From Rhizophagus irregularis (taxonomy: Eukaryota > Glomeromycota > Glomeromycetes > Glomerales > Glomeraceae): a stretch of 64,000 bases of DNA. A model generated the notes under the pieces. It made no database searches, was not told the origin of the DNA, and worked only from the letters and a program-made list of their open reading frames with translations. The DNA is taken from the NCBI RefSeq assembly GCF_026210795.1, contig NC_089431.1, positions 2,480,001 to 2,544,000 of the forward strand. Reading direction: 5' to 3'. Below are positions 11,162 to 22,288 of this stretch, in pieces (the stretch's first letter is position 1; each line of letters opens with the position of its first letter). The translations under genes were made by a program, and so were the position numbers.

Positions 11162-11830
11162 ATGGTTTTACAATTTTCTTATTATTTGTGCGAATTTTTA
11201 GTTTTCAATATTCTATCATATACTTACTGAACTCTTTTGTTATTAGTCAGCAAGGGTAATAGCGCAAATTATCGTTTTAGGAACGCAGATTTTAGGCAAA
11301 GCCTTTGTTGAAGCGTATAAACAAGCTGTAGCAAGTGAATATTCATTACATCTCATTTAGATTTGAATTTTTTTTAGTTTTACCTATAATCTATATCTAC
11401 CTATTTAATTAGACGCAGCAGGCGGAGGAGCAGCTGGGTCAGCTGGACGAATGGGAAAAGATGCTTTAACAAGACAAACAGGAATGTCATTAGAAGAAGC
11501 ATATAAAATATTAAATCTCAAAAAAAATAATTTTGATGCTTCAACTTTTTCAAAGGTATTTAATTATTTAACATTTTGTATTGGATGTATTGGATGTAAA
11601 AAGAAATTATTTTATAAATTACTAAAATTTTTCATGTTACAATCCAGAATTTTGAGCATTTATTTAAAGTAAATGATACATCATCTGGTGGGTCATTTTA
11701 TATACAATCAAAAGTAATGAGAGCAAAAGAAAGAATTGATATGGAAATGGCAGAGGCTGCTAAGAAGAATAAAAATCCACAAAATAATAATGAACAATCA
11801 TCATCATCACAGTCTACATTTAATAGTTAA
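11162..11830 (+). CDS. PAM16: Mitochondrial import motor subunit Pam16/Tim16
   Basis: Exons 11247-11334, 11413-11555 and 11648-11830 join in frame and encode the family core: [10 protein letters not shown] at the N-terminus, AFVEAYKQA, a Gly/Ala-rich linker, the degenerate J-like domain ([12 protein letters not shown], then [16 protein letters not shown]) without the HPD tripeptide, and a Gln/Ser-rich tail. The start is uncertain. The best model is a first exon consisting only of ATG at 11162-11164 followed by an 82-nt intron, giving M-S-A-R-V-I-A-Q and 138 residues, which matches the family's MxxRxxAQ start. The donor GTTTTA would be weak. Pam16 binds Pam18 and restrains its stimulation of mtHsp70 at the TIM23 channel. 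Confidence 0.85.
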
Positions 11831-12721
11831 TAATAGCAATAGCAATTTTTAATATATTTAATTATAATTAGATTTAATATGCTTAAAAAACTCAAGAAAA
11901 ATATTTTAAACAGCCACCAATTAATTATAAATTATCAAATGATTTTATAAAATTATAATATTTTTTTTTTTTTTGAAATCTTTGATATTTATACAGGTGT
12001 TTAAAGTCAACATGCTATTTAAAATCAACAAAAACTTTATTTTAAAATTATAGAATAGGTAAATCATTATTGCTTTAATCAATGTAAAATTTTATTAGTA
12101 ATTTTAAAAAATTAGATAATATTTTAATGTAAAAATTTTTATATTATATAATAATAAAAATTATCAACTTTACTAAAATATAATATTAGTCTAATCTTGA
12201 TATACCGATATTTAATATACTAATATACTATTAAAAACTTGATATACTGATAAATTTTATTTTTCCACTATATGTAAGAATATATAAATATCAGTATAAC
12301 TTTAATATAACGATATTTTCTAAAAATTTTATATATGTTCCAATATATTATTATATAAAGGTTTGACTGTTTTCTGTTATCTTGAATACAGGTTATATGA
12401 AGTTAGTATTCAATACTATAGTATATAATTTTACAAAAATTATTATTTAAACTAAACAAATTGTACTAATTAAAAATTGCTTACTGGTACCTTTAAAATA
12501 GCTAGAAAAAAAAAATTTGAATAATACTATCATTTTTTTTTATACTAGAAATTTGCAAAATAAAAAAAATCAAAAAATATAAAAATATAAATAAAGTATA
12601 TATTGTAATATTAAACATTTTAATGTAAAATATAATTATTAAATAAATAAAATTAGTTTAATTAGACTATTAATAATATAAATAAAAAGTTAAAGTAAAA
12701 ATAAAAAATATATAAATTATA
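11831..12721. other. Very AT-rich spacer
   Basis: The first part is the PAM16 3' flank. The rest is very rich in A and T, with scattered GATATA words around 12200-12320. No coding or structured element could be supported. Confidence 0.55.
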
Positions 12722-13360
12722 TAAGAAGTTTGCTATTTATCACTACTAGTGGTCAGCACCAGTATCACGTGATTATAATTAATTAACAAAACTTAATTAT
12801 TTTATTTGTGTAATTTTATGTAATTTTTTTATACAACTGACTAAAAAATAAAAAATTGCATATACCTTTAATTTTTGAGAACACCCCAGTCAAATAAATG
12901 ATAATAGCAAAAAGAGTATAAGGAATAAGAAAGAATAAAAATAGTAATAAGAAATATACATGCTGCCCAAATTATTTTGGGATGCCATAATTATAATTTG
13001 GGATGCCATAATTCATTCAGTTTATATATAATTTACTATGTAAAGTGCCAAAATAATTTGGGATGCCATAATTGAATTTGGGATTTTACTTATAATTACA
13101 GCAGTCCAAAATAATTTGGGTGGCATGTATAATAAAGAAACAATATAGGATGAAATGATAATGAAAAAAAAAACAATAGGAGATGAAATAACAATGAAAG
13201 AAAAGTATAGAATGAAATGATAAAAAAAAAGCAATATAGAATGAAATGATGATAGAAAAAAAAAATAATAGAAGGTGCAGTATATATGGGATGAAATGAT
13301 GATGAAAAGCAATATAGAATGAAATGATGATAGAAAAAAATAATAGAAGGTCTTGCCGAT
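12722..13360. repeat. Dispersed repeat X, copy 1 (MITE-interrupted)
   Basis: The block starting TGCTATTTATCAC and continuing through TCACGTGATTATAATTAA and GAACACCCCAGTCAAATAAA matches the block starting near 50712 in the same order and orientation. Both then run into a GA-rich ATGAAATGATGATGA-type minisatellite. This copy is split by the palindromic MITE at 12955-13132, which copy 2 lacks. No protein of the element is recognised. Its ends are unclear here; in copy 2 a weak inverted match (CACCAGTGTCAC type) suggests a DNA element. Confidence 0.7.
12955..13132. mobile_element. Palindromic MITE, copy 1
   Basis: The inverted termini start TATACATGC and continue CCCAAATTATTTTGG, with one or two mismatches. 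The interior repeats GGGATGCCATAATT several times. The insertion into repeat X is shown by comparison with the unfilled site in the 50.9-kb copy. A TA target duplication (Tc1/mariner-like) is plausible. A second, more decayed copy in opposite orientation lies at 53136-53319. Confidence 0.75.
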
Positions 13361-13369
13361 AGTAACGAA

Positions 13370-13956
13370 GCCATGCGTTGCGGAGTATATTTTGGCCATT
13401 CTTCACACTTCACTCTATATCGTCAAAAGAATAACAGATAAAGAGCTTACCTTAGCTCCTCAGCTCGAAATCGTGTTAAGAAAGTACTGGCTGGGTTGAC
13501 TACGCAATCAAAGCCTCAGAGGAACTTCTACGCATATCGGAAGGAAAGCTACATCAAGTGGTCATGGGTTTCTTTCAGAATTTGATTCAATGTGAAAGCG
13601 CTCTACAAGTTAATAAAAAGAATAGGAAACGTAAATCAGGGCGATAATGGCTTGGGTTTGGGGAAGATTTCGACTTATATACTAGCGGGATCGTTACGAA
13701 CAGGCCTCGCAGAATGGTATTTTATTCTTTTTGCCTTGGATGGGATATCGAGTTATTAAGCAAGGATCCCCTCAATATCCGATTTACCGAATCAGCCTTC
13801 AAGTAAGGGTTTGGCGGTTAAGAAAAAGACTTACGTAAAAATGTGAAACAAGTTATAGAGGTCGTCGTTGGGCTATTGAAAGATAGGTTAGAGTGTATGG
13901 GCGAAGAACTGGATAGGAAGAAGGTTAGGATAGAGGAATATCATTCGAAAAAATAA
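13370..13956 (+). pseudogene. Broken copy of a repeated fungal gene family
   Basis: The composition shifts to codon-like sequence. Readable pieces include a basic NKKNRKRKSGR segment, SKDPLNIRFTESAF, and a closing coiled-coil-like segment ending GEELDRKKVRIEEYHSKK before a stop at about 13954. The reading frame is interrupted several times, so this is a relic. I associate such text with multicopy, lineage-specific Rhizophagus genes but cannot name a function. It directly abuts the right side of repeat X copy 1. Confidence 0.5.
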
Positions 13957-14127
13957 TCATGTATAATAGCCTAGATGTCATGTATCACGGGCACAGTCCC
14001 GAACATTTGTATTTATTTATATATTAATAAAAAAAAATTGAATTTTGCAGGTATATGATAAGCGAAAAAATATATAGTCATAGAACTGCCATTCCAGGGC
14101 TATAAACAATTTATTATATCATAATCC

Positions 14128-14703
14128 TTAGCATAATGCTCGCGCTAAAGCTAATATATATTCTGACCCTAAAACACTAGTCTTGGTGAATGCATCATAT
14201 AAAGAATTTGGCCTATACTTTGAAGGACCCAAATTTGGATGATGAAGAAATTTCACAAGTATATCATTACTCCAAGCTTTCGTCTCCTCACGCTCCCAAG
14301 TTATCTCTACCAATGTAAATAGGTTACTATAATTCATTTCCATTAGGTTTTCAAGTGAAGATCGTTTATTTTTTTTGAGAATAAATAAAGCTAAATACAT
14401 ACTCAACAATGAGTCAGCAGTAATAGGGAAGTTTTTATGAATATCTGATCTACTTGCTAAGATTGATAAGGGCGGAATTAAGGCTGAATAGTAGAAGTCG
14501 GCTAAGGGATCCAACTCAAAATCACCAACACATATAGTCCCAATATCTTCTAAATAATCCGAAAGTCTATTAGCATATCTGTAACCTTCGCAAATCAACT
14601 TCTGGAATAGCTTTCCATTCAGGCTGATCCATCGACCAGTTAGTAAATTAAGTACTGTTCTATGTATGTCTGATTCTTGCATATGGATTGTTGAAATTAA
14701 CAT
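14128..14703 (-). CDS. Unknown protein, lineage-specific
   Basis: An uninterrupted 191-residue reading frame with normal-looking composition: Leu- and Ile-rich and probably helical, for example the stretch containing LADFYYSALIPPLSILASRS. No recognisable domain, signal or membrane segment is clear. It lies just downstream of the Cys-rich frame at 14754-15023 on the same strand, 50 bp away, so the two could be exons or neighbours of one repeat-borne unit. The function is unknown. Confidence 0.5.
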   Translation of the reverse strand: MLISTIHMQESDIHRTVLNLLTGRWISLNGKLFQKLICEGYRYANRLSDYLEDIGTICVGDFELDPLADFYYSALIPPLSILASRSDIHKNFPITADSLLSMYLALFILKKNKRSSLENLMEMNYSNLFTLVEITWEREETKAWSNDILVKFLHHPNLGPSKYRPNSLYDAFTKTSVLGSEYILALARALC

Positions 14704-14753
14704 TTATGAAAGTGATAATAGATGATTAGTACTTATGAAAATGGTATATCTAA

Positions 14754-15023
14754 TTACTCATTTCCTCCCATATTCTTTTTTTTATAATATATGTATGCTC
14801 TTTCCTTACCTTGTCCGCATTGGACACAAAGCTGAACGCTTGATTTGGTGCCTCGTTCACATCCTTTACATGGTTGTGGAATTATTACGCCCTTTCGTAT
14901 TTTGAATGCGTGGAATGCACAATATTGATCCTGTGCTGATTTTTCGCAGAAATGGGTCTTTTTAACCAACAACCAATTACAAGATATTTCTTTCCTCTGT
15001 CCATTATTCATACTCATTTTCAT
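14754..15023 (-). CDS. Small Cys/His-rich putative zinc-binding protein
   Basis: An 89-residue frame with ordered metal-ligand pairs: CNW, HFC, YCAFH, then PCKGC followed by LCVQCGQGK. This resembles a two-zinc treble-clef or ribbon arrangement. The same order (C..C..CFEH, then PCKVC, then LC..H) is readable at 35340-35500 beside the retrovirus-like element. It is probably a gene carried by repeats rather than a host housekeeping gene. Zinc binding is inferred from spacing only. Confidence 0.5.
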   Translation of the reverse strand: MKMSMNNGQRKEISCNWLLVKKTHFCEKSAQDQYCAFHAFKIRKGVIIPQPCKGCERGTKSSVQLCVQCGQGKERAYIYYKKKNMGGNE

Positions 15024-15241
15024 ATTTAAAATATATCATCGCCTTGAAAGAGAGAGACAACAAATAAGTTTGTCATATGATGCCTACTTGTATGATGGTC
15101 ATTTACTTTAGTAAACCCTTATTAATAAAAATTTTTCTTGGCAATTTTCCGTGATGGCCCGTCACTCAAATTTTTTAGCAGAATTAAATATATACTAACA
15201 GACTTTTGAATATTACATATCTTCTATAAAAGTATTATCAA

Positions 15242-16825
15242 TCAGTGTGCAAACTTCGAATTATTCAAACAACGCATTGCCAACCTTGAAGCTGAAAAAG
15301 ACGAGCTTAAGGGTGAGAATGCTGAGCTTAAGAATGAGAATGCGAAATTGAAACGGATTATTGAGGAGAATGCCAGGTGTGATGCTGAGAATGCCGAACA
15401 CAAGGTCAGAATCGAGGAATTAGAGAAAAATAGTGCAAATATTTCAGCCGAAAATGCTGAGCTTAAAGCTGAATTAGCCAAATTAAGACATGATTTCGAT
15501 TCCTCCAACCTCACGAGGCCTCAGCAACCCCAGCATGTTACTAATGTGCAGAACTCATGCTCTGTTGAAGAAGATATATCTTCAGCTAAGCCTGAAAGAT
15601 GCTTCGCTTCGAATGATATACCTGATCTTGTAATAGACTAGCGTGTAACTGATAACACGAACATCAAGTCAATGGACACTTTCTTAGATGAGACATTTAA
15701 GAAAAGCGTTAGTGATGGGTTTAGGCAGAGGAATAGGGAAAAGAAATTGTTGCATGAATCAGCTACCCAGTACTTATCTGGTGTTTCAAATGAGACCACT
15801 TCTTCTGTAATAAAGGACGAAAAATCTCAATCACATAAGAAGAGGAAAGCGGAGAATATTGTACAGGATTTATTTGATTTCACAGCCACTTCGGCACCTG
15901 AGAAAAATCATATGACTGAAATTTCCATGACGGTCCATCACGAAAAATCTGATATGGATAATCCCCAAATATATTACAAAATTTAGCCTGCTTAATCCAA
16001 GAAGCATGGGATGCGAAAGATGAAGCAATTCTAGCTAACCAAAAAGAATTATTGTATTGGTGTTCCTATATTGTAGAATTCAATAAAAAGACCACAGAGT
16101 TTATGACCAAGTATAAAATTGGCGAGAAAAAAGTGAAAGGTATGATTTATGACAATCTTATTAAACTCCTTCATCCTGATACTAAACGTAATACATTACT
16201 AAAACAAACTTAGAGAGCAAGAGACATACACAAATTATTTGAGAAAATAGGAATTGATAAAATTAAGTATATCACAACGTATAGTGCGAATTCTATATCA
16301 GAATTATCTGATAGTCAAATTCAAACTATTGTTGATTATTTCTCCAAGAATCCAAACACTGAATTACCAGATGATCAGGATGGCACTATTATCAATTTCG
16401 AAGAGGATATTTTGAATGATCAGGATAATGTATTGGAGGAGCAAGCAAAACCCTTAGTTTCAGCAACGCGGGCTAAGGTAAGCATTCCAACTGCACCTAT
16501 TCCATTAACTCATGTCTCCAATTCTTCAGGTGATTCCTCCAGCTCGAAAAAATTGGATGCCAAGGTAAAGGTGGTACCACCTATTCCTCAACCTGAGACT
16601 CTAGTCCATGACCGCTCCTATTTTAGCAACAAAACATTGGATCAATATCCTAATTTATATAGAGAATTTAGTAGTGAAGATTTTGATTATTATGGAATAA
16701 ATGACGAGACATTATGCCCATTATGCAAGTTAGATCATGATGATGAGGAAGGTATAGATGGTATGTATAAATCCGGATCTTACTTTATTAAATGTGAACA
16801 GCGCGAAATTGAGATAACTGCATAG
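15242..16825 (+). pseudogene. Broken coiled-coil multicopy family gene
   Basis: It begins with Glu/Lys/Asn heptad-like text (ENAELKNENAKLK, EELEKNSANISAENAEL), so a long coiled coil. A basic Ser-rich part follows, then a helical RARDIHKLFEKIGIDKIKY segment, an acidic ELPDDQD stretch, and a C-terminal domain with CPLCKLDHDD and SGSYFIKCEQREIEITA. The frame is broken several times. The KLFEKIGIDKI segment is repeated in another broken copy at 21063-21562. I associate the family with Rhizophagus repeats; its function is unknown. Confidence 0.6.
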
Positions 16826-17149
16826 TTTCATTACCCTGCAGGAGATGATCTAACTATTTTTTTGGAAATATGATAAAAGATATTAGACAGCTTTCTATCC
16901 AGGAATTTTAATCTTTTTTCGAACTAAAGAGAAAAAAGGGATTTAAATTGATCTGTGATCATAGAAAAAAGGAAACATAAGCGAATCCAATAAAATATTA
17001 ACTCCTGAATATCTGGATTGGCATGCCAAATTAACTGGGTTACCAAGCGTTTTGACGGAAAAGATTCATTCTAAATTATACAAAAAATATAAAAAGAAAC
17101 TGGGCATGAGTCATGGCAACATGCATCAGAAGCCGGTCTTCTCATAAAT

Positions 17150-17560
17150 TTGAAGCCAGAGAATAAAGTATCCTATTTATCTTTTTTATCTTTTTCTGAG
17201 CAATGTAAAGAAAAAGAGCCCATCACTTTCGAAGCCAAATCTGATCCAGAATTAATTATCAAATCCGTCTTAGAGCACTTCCCATACTTGAAATTCAAAA
17301 ATAGTTTCAGAGGGATTGATAATTATGATTTTACATCACTTCAGCCGTGGAGCTCACCATGTCCTATTTGCAATGGAATACATGGGAATTATGGATTACA
17401 TGGTTCATAGTACTGCGAAAATGGGAATCAGCTCCCTTATGATCCTGAAATGGCAAAGTTCTATTCTCAAGATAAGTTGGAATATTGTCTTACTTGCTTC
17501 ACTTCAGGCAATAAATTCAGGTTCGCGATTGTGGCTTAGACTGGTCATGTGAAATTGACA
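17150..17560 (+). pseudogene. Further relic of the same multicopy family
   Basis: Readable text includes VLEHFPYLKFKNSFRG and a CPICNGIHGNYG zinc-ligand pair, then YCENGNQL and LEYCLTCF. The spacing CPxC...C...CLTC resembles the CPLCKLDHDD domain just upstream, so this looks like a second, tandem or shuffled member. It is broken and shows no start or stop of its own. Confidence 0.45.
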
Positions 17561-17935
17561 TTTCATTTGCTACTCCAAAAAATTAAATGATCTGAATATT
17601 TATGTACCAATTTTTCACCCCTTTGATTGCGTGAAGTATCTGGAAAATATGATGCTTTTTTTTCTATTACACTCTTAAGTCTGAACAAAAGTATGCAGCA
17701 GAAAAATTTCATCATATCCATCTCGTGTCACGTGATAAATGGTCGTTTGTGGTACCATAAGTAAGCGATTGACTATCATACGCGATTGTCAATGAGATTT
17801 ATCAAATTGCTCGAACAAAGTAAAAAATTCTCCTTCTCCCTGAATGTCTTAACTCTGTAAAATACCGCGGTAAGATAGATTGTGCCGATATTTTTTTTCG
17901 ATATTTATTTCGTAACTTATACTTGTGATTATGTA

Positions 17936-18125
17936 GGCTTTTGGGAGAACACGGACGAGCCTTCGCTCAAGAATTTCTTAGATTTTCGACTTTTGGCTGG
18001 CGACTTAGAAGATATGCAAACTGAGTACCATCGGTACAAGAAAGAACTAGATACAATTGGCAAATTTTATGCCGAAGTATCTGAACCTGGACAAGAAGTG
18101 TTAAGGTGGAAAAATGCCTTCAAGG
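17936..18125 (+). CDS. Candidate upstream exon, unknown
   Basis: An open stretch after a good acceptor (TTATGTAG) reads FWENTDEPSLKNFL and GDLEDMQTEYHRYKKEL, a charged helical segment, and ends at AAG followed by GCAAGT, which could be a GC donor. Whether it belongs to the gene at 18568-20840 is undecided. Repeats follow directly. Confidence 0.35.
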
Positions 18126-18154
18126 CAAGTAATTTATATTATTGTTCAGGAGCC

Positions 18155-18335
18155 GAGTACATCAACTACCCTGCAACCTGCGCTCTTGTAGTGGGAACGA
18201 CCGCGTGTCTGTTGATGAACTATACTCCATGAACCACCTTGAGACTCTATGTGCTATTGAGTACACCAACTACCCTGCAACCTGCGCTCTTGTAGTGGGA
18301 ACGACTGCGCGTCTGTTGGTGAGTTATATTCAATG
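18155..18335 (+). repeat. Two 77-bp direct repeats, 104 bp apart
   Basis: The blocks 18155-18231 and 18259-18335 share ACCCTGCAACCTGCGCTC and TTGTAGTGGGAACGAC with only a few differences. They are GC-richer than the surroundings. There is no coding sense across both. Confidence 0.75.
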
Positions 18336-18567
18336 GACTTGAGATCCGTGGTGCTCGCGAAAGATGAATGTACAATCTGGGTGCTTGCTTGTTCATGATG
18401 ACTCCTATCCTTGCTTGCATAGAGTAGGATGGCTATCAAACAAAATCTAGAACGTGTACTTAGATCTTCTCTCATATTATCACTAGCAGTTAAGTAAACA
18501 GTCGGCAGTAGTAAAACGTTTTTGGAAACTTCACGCAGAAAGTCAAAATATTGCGGCGAGGACAAAT

Positions 18568-20840
18568 ATGCAAGAGAAAAAGGCAAAGGCGAAAGTTCTG
18601 AAATTGCAGGTATGTAACTCAATTTCCCACCATCTAACGTGCTAGACCGGGACATTTACATTTGATCTATTTCTATACATAGACGAATCAACATGTAACT
18701 ATTGCCACAGTGGCGACAAAACAAATTCAACAATATGCCAGGTCAACAAACACCAGCATCATGAAGAGATTCTATTGCGATGACAACGAAAAAACGGTAA
18801 AACGTACCAGAACTGATAAAGTATTTAGTTTTATTATTGCGGGGATATGATTTTAACTTAAACACTAACAAATCCAAACCAATTAATCACTATTTGCAAT
18901 ACAATCAGTGCGAGGGTGATAATTCAAACTCCGAAGGAAATGACAATTTTCATGCCGAAGACTATGATCATCAAGACTTGGACCAGACTGGCGATGAAAT
19001 CGATGATACTTGCGAAAACTCTCTCTCAGATCATCAAGATTTGGACCAGACTGGCGATGAAATCGATGATTCTTGCGAAAACTCTCTCTCAGATCATCAA
19101 GATTTGGACCAGACTGACAATGAAATCGATGATACTCGCGAAAAGTCTCCCTCAGTAATGGCCGTTGAACGTCGAGAAAAAATGAAAGGACTGCACTTGC
19201 GACGTCACAGAACTTAACGGATGTATATGAAAAGTTTCAGGATAGCCGGAAATGGCGTCTTTCTACGGGAAAGGTTGTAGAGGACGCTCTCTACAATTTT
19301 GCAAGCAAATGTTCATATGAACAGTATGTAGTGTGTTATGTGTAATATTATAAGCTATAATCTCACGCCCATATATTTTCTTTCACAAGTGCTTCGCACA
19401 GCTTCATAATTGATCCCACTGACCAGTCATACATCAACGAAGGTATTTTCACAGTGGACGAACTTAATGAAATTAAGACACATAAAAGACGTGATTTACC
19501 GGAAATTCCGGAGGATCTTCTTAATTATTTAATGACATTTGCAAAGGTAATACATTGTTTGCACAGAATGAAATAAGTCTGGACATTTTGTTTTCTAATA
19601 ATGCATTATTCCTAAAACAATATGTGCTCATTTTCGAGAAGAGCACGTTACATGAGTTAAGGAGTGCGATTGATCAACCAATTAAAGTTTTACAAGGAGA
19701 ATTTAGTCCAGAGAAACACCATGATTACGATTGGGCCAGATACGCAATGTATACGATGTGAGTATGGACCACAAAATGAGTTTATCATGTTTACAGAGAA
19801 CTGATATTTAAATTTAATTTATAGTTTACAGGAGTATGAAACTGGGTCCCTTAGGAAAGACCATCATGAACGGTGGTATAATATGCATCTCTGGTGTCCC
19901 ATTGTTGATAGATGCTTCTCCTATGTTGACGATATGGATACGATTCGGTATAAACTTGTTCATTGGCGAAATCTTTAAATAACAAACATCATTTATTCAT
20001 TTTACATTAATTTTTAGTGACGAGTCTTGCAGCATTGCTTCCGGCATACGAAAGAATGCCAATCGTACCGCATCTGGAGTAAATAAGATGGAAAGGCAAA
20101 AGGTTGGTCGGAGGGGAGATTTCATATTGAGAACATCATCGAATTTGGAATTTGGCGGTGCGGAAGCTGGCAGAACCTATAAAACGGATAAAGGCACAAA
20201 GTGGCTCGTGGAAAGCGGACTTAAGCTGCCGAAATTATTAAAGGATATGATTGTTCAATTAGCAAGTAATGCTGAATGGTCAACACCGGTGTTACGTAAT
20301 TTGAAAACAATCGGATTTGTACACGCAGGTGAGTAATAAATTTTTTAACGATCATTTTACGTCTTTTGATATCTCACTTCATATTTTGTTTTTCTGAAAG
20401 ACTGCAGGCAAATGTTGCTGGAGTTAGATTGCCCTGAAGGGTACGTGTGTCGTTTGAGTCGTGGTAACATCTTCAAAGTGGCCGACTCTATCGTTACACA
20501 TACTACCGAAACGCTGCCACTAATTGCAGTAACCTGGAGAGCTAAGGTGAGTAGAGTGGATGCTCGTCTGTTTGTTTACAATATATATTGCATTTCCACA
20601 ATCTAATCTCTTGATACACGAATGCTCTTGCAGGAAACTATTCAAGAATGCCTCAATATAGTTCGGAGACGCACTGTTAAGATTGATGATGAAAAAGAAG
20701 TATTAAGGATTATACGATCTGCTGGATCGAACAAGCCTTCTAAGATGGCAGATAATAATATAATTATTCCTGATTGCTTTGGAACTCCGTTGAAAAAAAA
20801 AGCGATATTGAATCAAAAAAATAGCTTTTCCTGCGCCTAA
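18568..20840 (+). CDS. Multi-exon gene of an unrecognised fungal family
   Basis: Exons with good GT-AG borders can be read at 18568-18609 and 18683 onward (N-terminus, Lys-rich), then about 18837-19217 (acidic, with a tandem repeat), up to 19757, and at 19825-19947, 20018-20328, 20401-20546 and 20634-20840. The last four join in frame. Conserved-looking text includes HHERWYNMHLWCPIVDRCF, KVGRRGDFILR, EFGGAEAGRTY, GLKLPKLLKDM and PEGYVCRLSRG. I associate this pattern with a family expanded in mucoromycotan fungi; its function is unknown. The 18837 frame changes phase near an A6 run at about 19174-19182, where the downstream LTDVYEKFQDSRKW text lies in another frame. Either a decayed copy or a sequence error explains this. 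The middle exons are uncertain. Confidence 0.55.
18969..19157 (+). repeat. Three 63-bp in-frame tandem repeats (acidic 21-mer)
   Basis: Three consecutive copies encode DHQDLDQTGDEIDD followed by a CENS-type tail. The third copy has diverged (DNEIDDTREKS). The 63-bp unit keeps the reading frame, so copy number could vary without frameshift. Confidence 0.85.
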
Positions 20841-21062
20841 CTTACCATCACATTACGTCCATGTCCCACTCAATATTAAAATTGCATTTTACTATATTTC
20901 TTTTATCTTGTAATTGCTTTAGCGTTCTGTTGTAATTATACAGTATAATAAATAAAGTGCTTATGAACTTGGCTTGAATGTGTGCTAGCTTGTATACATT
21001 CACTCAAACCTACAGTATTATTTTTTTCTCTGCCTTCAAATTTTCTTAACATTTTTCAGACA

Positions 21063-21562
21063 TGTCTACTGAAAAATCAACCAGCGAAAAGGTGAAACAG
21101 TCTAAGAAATCAGTTGATAGGGATAAGTCTCCTACATTGCAAAGACTGATTAAAGAATTGTCTAATTTTAATAGCTTCTGCGGGAGACAATCTGTTTTAG
21201 TGAAATATTTTTTGGATTAAGAATGGAAACTTTACTCCCGAAAAAATTTATTTTGAGGGAGATTTTGGGGAAGCAATGAAGAAAAGGTATGATCATTATA
21301 GATTGAAACATGGAGATTTGGCGTCTCAGTCTCTAGTTGAGAATGATGTGCAGAAATAGCTTCCCAAAGATATTTCAGAAGAAGCTCTTCGAAAAAGAAT
21401 TGAAAAAGCTCAAAAGGTTTATGGTCTCTTCAGTAGCATCAATGTGGATGTAAATATGGGTAGGGCTATGATAGGAAGAATTAAAACTTTTTCATTATCA
21501 ACTATAACGGCCTTGTCTAAGGAAGACATTAAATACGTAATTGTTAAAGTGCTTTGGGGATA
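21063..21562 (+). pseudogene. Broken multicopy-family copy (KIGxDKI-type domain)
   Basis: It opens with an ATG and reads STEKSTSEKVKQSKKSVDRD, then after breaks ISEEALRKRIEKAQKVYGLF and SLSTITALSKEDIKYVIVKV. The latter aligns by eye with RARDIHKLFEKIGIDKIKY and its following ELSDSQIQTIVDYF at about 16210-16350. It is a relic of the same gene family, much shorter. Confidence 0.5.
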
Positions 21563-21752
21563 GTTTGCCCTGAGCGCCTTCGGCAGTGTATTATGCCACA
21601 TATTACAGCGCCTGTGACTTGCATGTCCGGCAATGTCTGTTATAGTGTAAAAAATAGTGTTCTGAAAACATATATTAATAAAGTTTAGCCAGTTCGGCCA
21701 TTTATTTTTTTAATTGATACTGACTACTGTATGATTAGCTTGAAAATGTTTT

Positions 21753-21938
21753 TTGATCGATTCTGACACCACATAATTAGCGGACATACATGTCCAAAAA
21801 TATTTGATCGATACTGACACTACATAATTAGCGGACATGCATGTCCAAAAATATTTGACCGACACTGCCACCACCTAATTAGCGGACATGCATTTCCAAA
21901 AATATTTGATCGATACTAACACCACATAATTAGTGTCC
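21753..21938 (+). repeat. 51-bp tandem repeat, about 3.7 copies
   Basis: The unit TTGATCGATACTGACAC, then CACATAATTAGCGGACAT and GCATGTCCAAAAATAT recurs at about 21754, 21804, 21855 and 21906. Each unit contains a small palindrome, GGACATGCATGTCC. It is non-coding. Confidence 0.8.
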
Positions 21939-22177
21939 GGGATTCCTTGGTACTGCGCCAGGATTACTGCACCTCTGTCATCTAATTTTTCCGGAATATA
22001 ATTAGCCGATCATCTCGTGATTTATAGAAACTCTGGAACTCTTTTAGAACTATCGAGGAACTGGCAGGGAGTTAGGGTGATACTGTGATATGATATACGT
22101 TGTACCACAAACCGATTTAGCCAAGGCGTTGTGCATATGCATGTAAATATAAAATTAGCATAGTCAAGATATGGCCC

Positions 22178-22185
22178 TATATAAA
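22178..22185 (+). promoter_or_regulatory. TATA box candidate
   Basis: TATATAAA lies about 110-145 bp before the two possible starts (22289 or 22325) of the 304-residue frame. It is one of the clearest TATA words in the window. Confidence 0.4.
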
Positions 22186-22288
22186 TCCTCAGTATGCTTA
22201 TAATCGAATAAAAATGAATCTGATATTTATTAGAGTATACTATTGCTAAATTGGCTAAAATCGCTAAAAACAGTATAAATCAATAAAA

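Noticed and set aside
13022-13413. Three overlapping reverse frames of 105-125 codons
   Set aside because: They lie in the GA-rich repeat and MITE of repeat X copy 1, with the same low-complexity Phe/Ser/His text as at 51 kb.
21715-21945. CRISPR-like array of 51-bp repeats
   Set aside because: The repeats are directly tandem without unique spacers, in a eukaryotic context.
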